This document shows, in pieces, positions 6,738-15,351 of a stretch of 24,294 nucleotides of DNA (positions within the stretch are counted from its first letter, which is position 1; the number at the start of each line of letters is the position of its first letter). Location: IMG/VR virus record IMGVR_UViG_3300042549_002554, positions 1 through 24,294 of that record; one strand, 5' to 3'. The position numbers and the translations under genes were made by a program. The stretch is from a virus. Under the pieces are notes generated by a model. It saw nothing but the letters and a program-made list of their open reading frames with translations, was not told the DNA's origin and ran no database searches.

Positions 6738-7212
6738 AATATGCCTTTTCACACATAAACTTTTCAAGACCAAATGACAACATTAAAGACGAATGACCAT
6801 TTAATGCACGATGTGGAGTATTAGCAGGAATAAAAAGACTCTGACCAACCTTCAGCTCATTATACTTATTATATACCTCTATTGTTTTTATACCTTCAGT
6901 GACATAAAGAAATACATCGTCTGGGTCTGTATGCATATCAAAAGAAACAGAATTTGGATATGCTTTAAAAGCATGGCAAGTTACTGGACCATTATGGTTT
7001 TTAGTTTCTTTTAGATAATTACAATAGTTGTAAATATCAGAGTTATACTTTTCCATGTTCTGAATTTTTATCGTACAGCCTTCATAAAATAAAAATTGGG
7101 AGACCGATTCTATTTGAACCTGTCTCCCATGGGAGTCAATAACACTTACTACTTTTTCTTCTAGAGCATAATTAGATAAAGAAAACTTTTCAAACTCATC
7201 ATATGATAACAT
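6715..7212 (-). CDS. JmjC/cupin-like protein, probable Fe(II)/2-oxoglutarate-type oxygenase
   Basis: The 165-aa protein has the cupin core of JmjC-type (cupin_4/ROXA-like) oxygenases. FDMHTDPDDVFLYVTEG at about 91-107 supplies the HxD pair (His 94, Asp 96); KVGQSLFIPANTPHRAL at about 121-137 supplies the distal His 134; LSFGLE ends the barrel. His-x-Asp...His is the Fe(II)-binding triad. An N-terminal GCTIKIQNMEK also fits the family. Bacterial relatives hydroxylate Arg (YcfD/RoxA on a ribosomal protein) and eukaryotic ones hydroxylate His (MINA53, NO66). The next substrate-like protein carries both His and Arg in its tail, so it could be the target, but this is inference. A non-catalytic or sugar-type cupin remains possible. 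ATG 7212 directly follows the tail fiber stop (TAAATG), and the 3' end overlaps the SPASM gene. Confidence 0.78.
   Translation of the reverse strand: MLSYDEFEKFSLSNYALEEKVVSVIDSHGRQVQIESVSQFLFYEGCTIKIQNMEKYNSDIYNYCNYLKETKNHNGPVTCHAFKAYPNSVSFDMHTDPDDVFLYVTEGIKTIEVYNKYNELKVGQSLFIPANTPHRALNGHSSLMLSFGLEKFMCEKAYYELDVLP
6744..6749 (-). promoter_or_regulatory. Ribosome-binding site deciding the SPASM enzyme start at 6737
   Basis: The minus strand reads AAAAGG six bases before the ATG at 6737. The upstream TTG at 6773 has no comparable element, so the shorter 346-aa product is preferred. Confidence 0.6.
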
Positions 7213-8433
7213 TTACAATATTACGCACTCAACAAGTTTAACAGAATGTTCTTCGTTAGTTTCTAAAGAGATGGCAAAACTATTATTTGTATCACCGTAG
7301 ATACCTTTACCATCTTGATTGCAAATTAATGGTTGTCCTTTACGGATTGGTCCAATAACTTTAACTGGAACACGACCACGAAGTGCAATTGCTTGACCAT
7401 CTAATTCATCGTTCATGATAAATGCTGGGTTTGTGGAAACAACACCAAGCACTCTTTGACCAGTAGTATAGGAGGCAGTACCTTCAGCATCACCTGCAGA
7501 AGCAACAACAATAACTGTTCCTGGTTCGTATTCTTGATCAGTTGTATATTTTTCTGCTAAGTCAGCGTATCGAGCAGAAGTACTAGTGCCGTAAATAACA
7601 GCGAATCTATTTGCAGATTGTCCGATATCACCAGAACCATTAGTTCCAGTCTTAATAATGTAATTTACGGATGGATTTGGTGAACCAGTAATCGTTGGAT
7701 TGCCAGAAACTCCATCACCATTAGTTACAGTAATATTAGTTCCAGCTGCAATACTTCTTGTTAGTGCAGTTCCTGCAGAATCTTTAACAAAGAAACCATG
7801 AGTAGTTACAGCTGCTAATGCTGTTAAGTTATTAGAGAATGGTTGAATATCAGAACCGATAACTAAACCTAAGTTAGTTCTTGCTTGGTTCACAGATGTC
7901 GCTGCAGTACCACCAGAAGCAATTGCCAAGGCACTAGTTAGAGTTACTGATCCACCAGTAATAGTAACATTATTTGCAGCTTGCGTAGCCATAGTTCCTA
8001 AACCGAGCGCAGTTCTAGCTGCAGTATCAGTTGTAGCACCAGTACCACCATTGTTAATCGCAACAACACCATCCACATTGGTTGCATTACCTGTCACAGT
8101 TCCAGTTACATTACCAGTAACATTACCAGTAACAGCACCAACTAGATTGGCAGTAATAATATTTGCAGAAAAATTACCAGAAGTATCTCTTGAAACTACG
8201 GTTGCAGTAGAAGATACATGAGAATTAGATGCATTTAAATTATCCAATAAATCTGCATTTATCCCAGATCCTGGACCATCAACAGTTAATAGTTTGGTTA
8301 AGACATCAGATGCAGTATATGTAGTTGTTGCTAGTTTTGTTCCAACCTCAGTGTTTAGGTTATCAAAGTTAGCGTCTGCCTCTGCAATCGTTAGCGGACT
8401 GCCTTTTACACTGCGAAGTACGATTGTTGCCAT
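7213..8433 (-). CDS. Tail fiber protein with peptidase G2-like C-terminal domain
   Basis: This is a 406-aa fiber-type protein. The N-terminus (to about 90) is a short adaptor with coiled character; GNVTGNVTGTVTGN at 103-116 and NNGGTGATTDTAARTALGLG at 127-146, echoed at 173-190 (SGGTAATSVNQARTNLGL), are shaft repeats typical of phage fibers. From about 289 (YADLAEKYTTDQEYEPGTV) through GVVSTNPAFIMN and LRGRVPVKVIGPIRKGQPL the C-terminus matches the domain seen at the end of many marine phage fibers and related to peptidase G2 autoproteases or trimerisation modules. The protein probably forms a trimer attached to the baseplate and contacts the host surface. It overlaps the coiled-coil gene by 1 nt and abuts the JmjC-like gene, linking receptor-binding structures to the modification cluster. 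Confidence 0.88.
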   Translation of the reverse strand: MATIVLRSVKGSPLTIAEADANFDNLNTEVGTKLATTTYTASDVLTKLLTVDGPGSGINADLLDNLNASNSHVSSTATVVSRDTSGNFSANIITANLVGAVTGNVTGNVTGTVTGNATNVDGVVAINNGGTGATTDTAARTALGLGTMATQAANNVTITGGSVTLTSALAIASGGTAATSVNQARTNLGLVIGSDIQPFSNNLTALAAVTTHGFFVKDSAGTALTRSIAAGTNITVTNGDGVSGNPTITGSPNPSVNYIIKTGTNGSGDIGQSANRFAVIYGTSTSARYADLAEKYTTDQEYEPGTVIVVASAGDAEGTASYTTGQRVLGVVSTNPAFIMNDELDGQAIALRGRVPVKVIGPIRKGQPLICNQDGKGIYGDTNNSFAISLETNEEHSVKLVECVIL

Positions 8434-8663
8434 TATTGTTTACCCTTAATAAGCATTGCGAGCATCTCTTTTATCTCTGTTACATCTGACTCAATCTTTT
8501 CAATTTTATCAGCGTTTTGTTTAATTTGTTGATTCAATTCTTTAGCTGCATTTCTTTTTTGCAAATAGTTTTCACGATCTGTTCTATTTGTATTTATCAC
8601 TGCACCACTGGATAGATCTCTTATAAGACCATCCTTGTTTTGTATTTTAACGAAACCTTCCAT
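8433..8663 (-). CDS. Small coiled-coil protein (76 aa), probable virion or fiber accessory protein
   Basis: Residues 1-30 include GFVKIQNKDGLIRDLSSGAVINTN, a short globular head of the kind seen in small T4-like marine phage proteins. Residues 32-72 form a heptad-like charged coiled coil (ELNQQIKQNADKIEKIESDVTEIKEML). Both ends overlap neighbours as TAATG, so its synthesis is coupled to the giant structural protein upstream and the fiber downstream. Its size and location suggest a connector or assembly factor for the fiber; no enzymatic role is apparent. Family membership is from memory of gene order in related phages and is moderately sure. Confidence 0.82.
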   Translation of the reverse strand: MEGFVKIQNKDGLIRDLSSGAVINTNRTDRENYLQKRNAAKELNQQIKQNADKIEKIESDVTEIKEMLAMLIKGKQ

Positions 8664-11600
8664 TATACGCAGGCAAGCACACGAAGATCTTTAATTCTTG
8701 GCACTTGAGAACTATTAGAAGATTTCATAACAATCTTAATTTGCACAGCATCAAACGCAACCAAATCATCCAGTGAATAAGACGCATCATAGAATTGATC
8801 TTCTTGATTAGATGAAGTATGAATAGGAGAATCTATTGTCATTTGTGAATATGAAGCATTTCCCAATGGTACATTAGAACCAACAATATTAGTTTTGTAC
8901 CAAACTTCAATAGAAGCATCGGCTGGAAGATTAGCTGCAAATTTAACTCTTAGATAATTAGAGTGCGCTGCTAGATTAACTCTCTTAGTCACATATTTAC
9001 TATATGTAGAACTTTCTGAAGGAGCATTTTCAGCTGCAAATCTTTCTCTTTGAGTTATTGTTACATTACCAGTAACTGCTGTTGGAGCAGAGTCGAATGT
9101 AATAGAAGTGCCATCTGCAGCAACAGCTGTAATTAACTTAGTGCTTGTTCCAGAACTTGCGCCAGCGATAGTTAGATACTTACCAACAGTGGCAGTTTTA
9201 AATGCGTCTTGTGCAGGCGCAATATACGCTGTATATGTTAAACCAGTTGGAGTACCAGCAGTAGTAACAATAGCAACATCAGCAGTAGTTTTTAAAGTAA
9301 ACCCAGTCACAGAAGAACCGCTACCAGTAATGGCAGAAACTTGATATTGTGTACCAGTTGCATAACCAGTAATAGTGCCAGTACCACCTAGTGTACCAGT
9401 GATCGTAATTCTACTTCCAACCACCAATGTAGTTGCAGTACAAGTAAACTGACCAGCAGTACCAGAAATATCAACACCAGATAAAGTCGCTGGCGAAGCA
9501 ACTGCACTAGCTGCAGTTACAATAGTACTACCACTAATGCTTATTGTAGGACTGTTACTTATTAATACATGGTAATCTAAAGAAGCCACATTGAGATTAG
9601 TCTCTGATGGATTATTAACTTTATTTCCAATAGCAATCAAACTTGTTCTATGAGTATCAATGATTGGTGATAATGCATCATTTGAACTGCTCATGACAAT
9701 GTTAAATTTAACTGATTTATCACCACTTAATCCAAATACAGCATCAGCTTCATTTTGCTCAGAAGCAATCATCTTCGGTATACCGAAATAGTTAGTCTCA
9801 TTTGCTAACACACCACTATAAACAGTATCTTGAACATAAGCTACTTGTGAAGTTGAATCAACGGATTTACCAGTAACACCTTGAATTCCAAAACTAATTG
9901 GAGTTTCAGAGAAAGATTGTAGTTGAACTAATGGTTGAACTGCATCATACTGAATGTGTCTTGTTGCCTTAACTACAGAACCACCACTATATCCAGATGC
10001 CGTTGCATTTGAACCAAGTGTAATACAATAGCTGTCTAAATCAACATCACTAATTGTATGAGTTGTATTAAATCCTGCAAAAGCAATACCATTGACATCG
10101 GCAGAAACACCACTAATAGTTACATAAGAACCAGATGGAATACCATGATTGTCTTGCCAGACACGAACTTTAGCAACTCCTGCTCGAGTTTCGAATGGAT
10201 TAACACCTAATGTAACTTTTGATAAAGCATCATTTGTATACTCAATATTAGAATTAACACCAGTTTCGAACTGACAACGATAAATTGTAAACTTCAAATC
10301 TTGAGTTTGATCTGCTGTCCAAGTAGAAGCATTTTGAGATTTAAACAGTGAACCAAGGTATGGTTGCTCAGAAATAGTACGAGCAGTTCCAGGCATTTGA
10401 TCACCGACTTGAGAAATCCAAACTTTATAATTGTTTGAATCTGACGCTAACACGATAGCGTACTCAGTATTTTCCTGAACATAAACTGGGCTAGGGAATG
10501 TGAATGTAGTTGGTGTATTATAAGAAGGTATTTCTACTCCATCTAATAATACTGTTGTCTCGGAAAGGTTTATAGATTCTGGTTTTAATGTAACACGAGA
10601 GAACGGTAAAACTCGTTTTCCTGGATATCCATTAACTACCTCACGAATTTCTAATGTAGCTGGGATTGCAGTATCTTTAGATGCAAAGAATACATCAACT
10701 TTAGATAAGAAGCAACCACCCTTTTGTTCGATTAAGAATGTTTGCGCAAGAGGATCCCACCAACCAGTATCAGCAACAACTCGGTCAGAAGTTTGAGTAA
10801 TAACTTGGTTATCCTCAAGTGGTTCTTGCGCTAGTTCTGCATTACGAACAGCATGTACTGTTCTTTGTTTAGTTTCAAGAATACCCTCAGCACGATAATT
10901 TGCTCTTGCACGAGAAGTAAACGCTCCAGTTGCAGTGGTTACATCTACCAGTTTTAATTCACGACTACCACAACGGAATCTTAATTGTTCATTATTTGGA
11001 ATATTGAATAGTAAATTTAACTCGCCATTGAAATTAGAGATTAAAGTGCTACCAAGTGCCTTAGTTGTAATTGTTCCAACTGTTCCAGATGCAGCAGTAG
11101 GATAACCTAATGGGTTTGATGCAGTAATTGTTTCGCTAGCAGAGAATGTACCCTGAATATTAACTACGAATAATGCATATGTGCCAGCGTCTGGGTTGTA
11201 TTCTTTACCAACAACAACAGCAGTTGCAGCAGAAGTTCCACCAGTAATAATATCACCACGATTTAAACAAACCTGTGAGTCGCCATCAACTCTTCGTGCA
11301 GCTGCAGTAGCATTGGAACCAACATTAGTATCAGTATCAAATTTATTATGTGTTATTAATTTTGCTGCAGCAGTTGCTCCAGTAGGAGTATATGCAATCT
11401 TAGAAGCTGGTGTGCAATAAGCAGAAATATCAATACCATCAAAGAATGGATAGAAACGAGTGCTTGGTTTTAATTTTTGAATTTGAACAAGAATGTTTCT
11501 TGAACGAATATAAGGAATAGCTGCAGTTGATAGAACACGATCGCCAACAACTTGTCTGTCAATTTTCTCAACTAGAGTAGTTTTGATACCTGTTCTGTTT

Positions 11601-14600
11601 TGTCCAACTTGAGTTGCTGTTGTTTCTACAGTAACTTGACGAGCATTATCATGCGCTCCAACACCACCAAAACGAGCATTTATTTCAGCAACAGAAATTC
11701 TAACTTGTCCTTGTCCAGATGCCCAGTTAGTACCTGCTGTATATCTTACTCGCCCAGTGCTAATAGGTGCACCAGTCCATTGTGTTTGCCATGCATTCCA
11801 AACTGTCCCAAGAACACCTGCTCTTTCGGCGATATTTTTAATTGAATTAAAATTACCTTCAATATCAACAACTAAATCTGGACGACGATCTGTTTCAAAC
11901 CAATCGTCAGAAGATGGATTAATTTTAACATCACCAAGGAATGTGAATACAGCGAATGGATTAATGTTTTCTAAACGAGAAGCATACGCTTGTGTAATAA
12001 TTGGTAGATGATTAACAACAGGTAATGTAATAACATCACCATACAACTTATAATTCGCATCATTACGATCGCTATCAGAAGAAACGGCTTCAATTAAATT
12101 GACATTTTGCATTGTGTAGAATGGACGCAGTTCTGCTCGTTCCATATCAATTGAATTTAAATAATCAGGCGATGTTGTGTCACCTGTATTATGTCCAGAA
12201 AAATTATCTACAATAAAGCCATTTTTAAATCTGTCTAAACCATTACTGTCTATAACATTTAAAGATTCTGTCTGTTGTTCTAGCAATGATAGTGATGTGT
12301 AGTATTCTAGGTTATCAATTCGTTTTTCTAGTTTACCGATATCACGCATAGTGTATCGTTTATTATCAATTCTATTCACTTGCACATTATTGTTTAATGT
12401 ACCAAAAGTGTATGGCTCTAATGTTAGATTATAGAGAACAAGACCAAGAGTTGGGTCTAATGGCTCTCCTGGATTTAAAGATGACACACCATTAATAGCA
12501 AAGAAATTACCACCAAAGTCTACAGCGATTTTAGTTTTTCTTGCTAGGTAGTATTCAAAATCAGTTGTAATGTCAATACCACGCTTTGGTAGTAATGTCA
12601 CAGAAGGGTTTGTGCCAGTATATCCTGTTCCTTCGTCGTCAATCTTTGGTCTAAAGTCAACAACATCTCGTAAAGCAGTACCTTGGAAATAAGGTAGAGC
12701 ACCATACTGAATAGATGCAGGATATGAATCTTTAGTAAAATAGTCACCAGTTCCGTGAGTGAAATAATCAAATGTCACTTCAACAGGTGCTTCTGGTGGA
12801 GCAAATGAATTTTTAAGAATTAATCTTGATTGATCATAGTGAGTAGATCGTTGTCCATCATCCCAGATAAAACGATCTGAAATATCGATAGAGTAAGTAG
12901 CACCTGGAGATGCAAATGTACCAGATTTCATCTTAACAGAAATCAAACGATATCCGTCACCCTTACCGAGTTTTAATTCAGTGACTTGTGCAGTCGCTGC
13001 AGTGGTAAATGTTTTAGTGGCACTCGCAACTAATGTTTTTGTTTTTTGAGTTAGTGAAGCACCACTCTTATTAATTGCTGCAATAACAAAAACATTTTTA
13101 CCATTATATGAGGTATCAACAGGAATTGCTGCATTTGCAGTACCAGAAGTAAATGTACCAGTAATTGGAATAATTGCGCCACCTGTGGTAGCATCGGTAT
13201 CAATAACAGTATAATTGTCGTTATCTGCAGCAGAAGCAAATGTTCCTGAAGCAGTAGAAATAGAGATAGAACCAGCAGACACGCTACTCGTAAATGTTTC
13301 ATATACAGTGTAAACTGTATCGCTTATGTCTTTAATTGCGTAGTACGGAAATTGGAATAATAAAGAAGTGTGCTCTGGCTCATATAATTGAGTTTCAACT
13401 CTATCGATAGTAACACCAGTTACTGAAATTGAAGCATCTACTGTTAAAGAAATTTGAGATGCAATTGCAGTAACTCTTCGTAGAGCAGTTCCTAAGAAAA
13501 CATAGTCACCAACTTTAAGATCAGTCTGGAAAGAAGTTCCAGCACCAGTAATTGTAGTCGATGCCGATGCTGTAGCAGAACCGATTAAACGAACTAATGT
13601 TCCAGGACCACCACCAACTGTAAGGATAGTTCTAGCAGTACTTTCAATATCAGCAGTAAAGTTTAAGTTAGCGTCTGCACTAGATCCAACATGATAAACT
13701 GATTTAACATCCCTATTAAAGTCATAGCCAGATGCCATCTGGACATCAAACAAACCTAATTTATAGACAGCAGTTTGTGCACCAATAGTTCCATTATGAT
13801 ATTCCATAAAACGAACACGAGCAGTTCCAACTGCAGTTCCACTAGTTGGAATTACTCCAACTGAAGATGTCACTCTATTGTACAGAGTGACTTGTTTTAA
13901 TGTATTGATTCCTGGAACACCATTAACATTAGTGACTAAAAGATAGTTACCAACTGTGGTAGGAATAACTGCATTATCAACTGCGACAAAATCTCTGGCT
14001 TTTTGAACTGTTACATATTCAGTGGCAGGTTTTTCAATTTCATAACCTTGCACATACGCTTTTCCTGGCTCTAAACCAATTGCCAATTGTGCTTCATTAC
14101 CTTGTTGTGTTTCAAGATTTTCTGAAGTACCTGGAGTATAAACACCACGATTGTAGTATGGAGTTTCGTTATATTCCCATTGAATACCTGAAGTACCAAC
14201 ACCTGCAACAGATCCGTCATAAACAAGACCAGCAGTATGAGTTGGTGGAGTGCTACTAGAAGAAGTACCGTTATTTTTTGCAACATATATGTAACCATCA
14301 TTGGTTACCACATCGCCATTTAAGTAAACACGACCTGTTGTCCATGCACCACGATTATTGTTTCTATACTCACGAACATCGATCTCAAAATTCTTAACTG
14401 TGTAGTTACCTGACTCATCGTATGTTCTATGAGCAAATTCTTTTTCAAGATATGAATATTCTGATTTATCAACTACCTTTTGAGTTTGTCCAGCATTAGT
14501 GCGAAGCAGTTCGATAAAATCTGTATCGCTTGTACTATCTGCTGCAAGTTTAGTTAATACGGCATCGATGTAGTAACGATGCGCACCTGGAGCAGCATAG

Positions 14601-15313
14601 TTAAATGAGTTTTGTGCATTATCAAAAAGAGTTCCGTCTTCTTCTGCAGTAACGATATCCTCAGAAGTAACTAAACCAATTCTATAAGATGGAGTATTTG
14701 TAAATTTGTCAAGGATAATTGTTTGTTCTGGGACTAGAACAAAATGTCCTTTAATGTAGTAAACACCTTGTTGAATAGTAGCTAAAGAACCAGTTCCAGT
14801 AGCAGAAGATGTTGCAGCTTGAACTGTAAATTGTCCTGCAGTAATTTCAGTACCAGCAGAGTTTGTGCCAGCAAGGTTTGTTAAAATGTCTGAATTTGAG
14901 AATGTTTTAGTGGTGTTATTATCACCAGAATTTAAATAACGAACGAATAATGCTGCAGAATCTGCTCCTGCAGAAGCAGTGTAATAAAGCACCTGTGCCT
15001 GAACACCAGCTGCATTTTCAATGATTAAACCATTAAATTTAGCCACAATAGTATCGGCAAGAACAGCACTATATGTTGCTTCTAATTTAACATACGCAAT
15101 TTTAGTATCAATACCGATTGCACCTGGAATAACCATGGAGCCTTCTTTGAATACATGGTCACCAAAACGAGAAATCTGATTTTGCAGAATGGTCTGCATT
15201 TGAGTTAACTCTCGTGCTTGGACAGCATATCCTGGGCGATAAAGAATTTTCAAGAATCGTTTTGATTCGTTGAAATCGTCGTAATACGGTTCGGTGTTAA
15301 GATCAATAGCCAT
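8663..15313 (-). CDS. Giant DUF4815-type virion structural protein (2216 aa)
   Basis: The N-terminus (YYDDFNESKRFLKILYRPG, QARELTQMQTILQNQISRFG) is the DUF4815 signature found in large structural proteins of T4-like marine phages, thought to sit at the baseplate/fiber junction roughly where T4 has gp10. The remainder is modular and beta-rich: a W/Y-G carbohydrate-binding-like insert at about 323-385, an SATASASTTITGAGTSF module at about 579-635, a helix-containing middle (RDIGKLEKRIDNLEYYTSLSLLEQ) that looks like an oligomerisation segment, and a chain of Thr/Gly-rich beta modules toward the end. The length is at the top of what I would expect. It starts at ATG 15313, 38 nt behind the gp8-like gene, in the longest gap of the window, which also contains a late-promoter-like sequence. 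It has few Cys and no membrane segments. The role in adsorption is inferred from family and location. Confidence 0.85.
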   Translation of the reverse strand: MAIDLNTEPYYDDFNESKRFLKILYRPGYAVQARELTQMQTILQNQISRFGDHVFKEGSMVIPGAIGIDTKIAYVKLEATYSAVLADTIVAKFNGLIIENAAGVQAQVLYYTASAGADSAALFVRYLNSGDNNTTKTFSNSDILTNLAGTNSAGTEITAGQFTVQAATSSATGTGSLATIQQGVYYIKGHFVLVPEQTIILDKFTNTPSYRIGLVTSEDIVTAEEDGTLFDNAQNSFNYAAPGAHRYYIDAVLTKLAADSTSDTDFIELLRTNAGQTQKVVDKSEYSYLEKEFAHRTYDESGNYTVKNFEIDVREYRNNNRGAWTTGRVYLNGDVVTNDGYIYVAKNNGTSSSSTPPTHTAGLVYDGSVAGVGTSGIQWEYNETPYYNRGVYTPGTSENLETQQGNEAQLAIGLEPGKAYVQGYEIEKPATEYVTVQKARDFVAVDNAVIPTTVGNYLLVTNVNGVPGINTLKQVTLYNRVTSSVGVIPTSGTAVGTARVRFMEYHNGTIGAQTAVYKLGLFDVQMASGYDFNRDVKSVYHVGSSADANLNFTADIESTARTILTVGGGPGTLVRLIGSATASASTTITGAGTSFQTDLKVGDYVFLGTALRRVTAIASQISLTVDASISVTGVTIDRVETQLYEPEHTSLLFQFPYYAIKDISDTVYTVYETFTSSVSAGSISISTASGTFASAADNDNYTVIDTDATTGGAIIPITGTFTSGTANAAIPVDTSYNGKNVFVIAAINKSGASLTQKTKTLVASATKTFTTAATAQVTELKLGKGDGYRLISVKMKSGTFASPGATYSIDISDRFIWDDGQRSTHYDQSRLILKNSFAPPEAPVEVTFDYFTHGTGDYFTKDSYPASIQYGALPYFQGTALRDVVDFRPKIDDEGTGYTGTNPSVTLLPKRGIDITTDFEYYLARKTKIAVDFGGNFFAINGVSSLNPGEPLDPTLGLVLYNLTLEPYTFGTLNNNVQVNRIDNKRYTMRDIGKLEKRIDNLEYYTSLSLLEQQTESLNVIDSNGLDRFKNGFIVDNFSGHNTGDTTSPDYLNSIDMERAELRPFYTMQNVNLIEAVSSDSDRNDANYKLYGDVITLPVVNHLPIITQAYASRLENINPFAVFTFLGDVKINPSSDDWFETDRRPDLVVDIEGNFNSIKNIAERAGVLGTVWNAWQTQWTGAPISTGRVRYTAGTNWASGQGQVRISVAEINARFGGVGAHDNARQVTVETTATQVGQNRTGIKTTLVEKIDRQVVGDRVLSTAAIPYIRSRNILVQIQKLKPSTRFYPFFDGIDISAYCTPASKIAYTPTGATAAAKLITHNKFDTDTNVGSNATAAARRVDGDSQVCLNRGDIITGGTSAATAVVVGKEYNPDAGTYALFVVNIQGTFSASETITASNPLGYPTAASGTVGTITTKALGSTLISNFNGELNLLFNIPNNEQLRFRCGSRELKLVDVTTATGAFTSRARANYRAEGILETKQRTVHAVRNAELAQEPLEDNQVITQTSDRVVADTGWWDPLAQTFLIEQKGGCFLSKVDVFFASKDTAIPATLEIREVVNGYPGKRVLPFSRVTLKPESINLSETTVLLDGVEIPSYNTPTTFTFPSPVYVQENTEYAIVLASDSNNYKVWISQVGDQMPGTARTISEQPYLGSLFKSQNASTWTADQTQDLKFTIYRCQFETGVNSNIEYTNDALSKVTLGVNPFETRAGVAKVRVWQDNHGIPSGSYVTISGVSADVNGIAFAGFNTTHTISDVDLDSYCITLGSNATASGYSGGSVVKATRHIQYDAVQPLVQLQSFSETPISFGIQGVTGKSVDSTSQVAYVQDTVYSGVLANETNYFGIPKMIASEQNEADAVFGLSGDKSVKFNIVMSSSNDALSPIIDTHRTSLIAIGNKVNNPSETNLNVASLDYHVLISNSPTISISGSTIVTAASAVASPATLSGVDISGTAGQFTCTATTLVVGSRITITGTLGGTGTITGYATGTQYQVSAITGSGSSVTGFTLKTTADVAIVTTAGTPTGLTYTAYIAPAQDAFKTATVGKYLTIAGASSGTSTKLITAVAADGTSITFDSAPTAVTGNVTITQRERFAAENAPSESSTYSKYVTKRVNLAAHSNYLRVKFAANLPADASIEVWYKTNIVGSNVPLGNASYSQMTIDSPIHTSSNQEDQFYDASYSLDDLVAFDAVQIKIVMKSSNSSQVPRIKDLRVLACV
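9225..9485 (-). repeat. Mobile-looking beta module in the C-terminal part of the giant protein
   Basis: The encoded segment contains TLVVGSRITITGTLGGTGTI, then GYATGTQYQVSA, then AGTPTGLTYTAY. This module recurs in unrelated structural proteins of marine phages. A related but different '[16 protein letters not shown]' module sits in the gp8-like protein. It looks like an exchangeable decoration domain. Confidence 0.45.
14159..14347 (-). other. Carbohydrate-binding-like insert in the giant protein
   Basis: Residues 323-385 (GRVYLNGDVVTNDGYIYVAKNNG, then PTHTAG and IQWEYNE, with Trp and Tyr at intervals) resemble short glycan-binding modules. Similar 'PSHTTGT...YLG' units occur in the gp8-like protein. 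Glycan binding is an inference from pattern only. Confidence 0.4.
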
Positions 15314-15343
15314 TCGTGATTTTCTCTTTAGTTGGTTCTAATC

Positions 15344-15351
15344 TATTTATG
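15344..15351 (-). promoter_or_regulatory. Candidate T4-type late promoter CATAAATA
   Basis: In the 38-nt gap before the giant structural gene the minus strand reads CATAAATA, one base from the T4 late consensus TATAAATA and fitting the NATAAATA form reported for marine T4-like phages. It begins directly after the gp8-like stop codon and ends 30 nt before the ATG, compatible with a short leader. Such 8-mers occur by chance in AT-rich DNA (for example GATAAATA inside genes at 8592 and 15443); the intergenic position is what raises this one. Confidence 0.4.

Noticed and set aside
6738-6773. Longer N-terminus for the SPASM enzyme (TTG start at 6773)
   Set aside because: TTG without ribosome-binding site; the ATG at 6737 has AAAAGG at six bases and gives the usual spacing from the start to the radical SAM motif.
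8592-8599. GATAAATA as a late promoter for the tail fiber (a similar one at 15443-15450)
   Set aside because: Both lie inside coding sequence with no gap to the next gene, and such 8-mers are expected by chance in AT-rich DNA.
13051-13302. Minus-strand Leu-rich frames (also 14071-14301, 18577-18792, 22719-22904)
   Set aside because: They are out-of-frame readings of Thr/Ser/Gly-rich structural genes; the Leu richness comes from the shifted repeats, not from membrane proteins.
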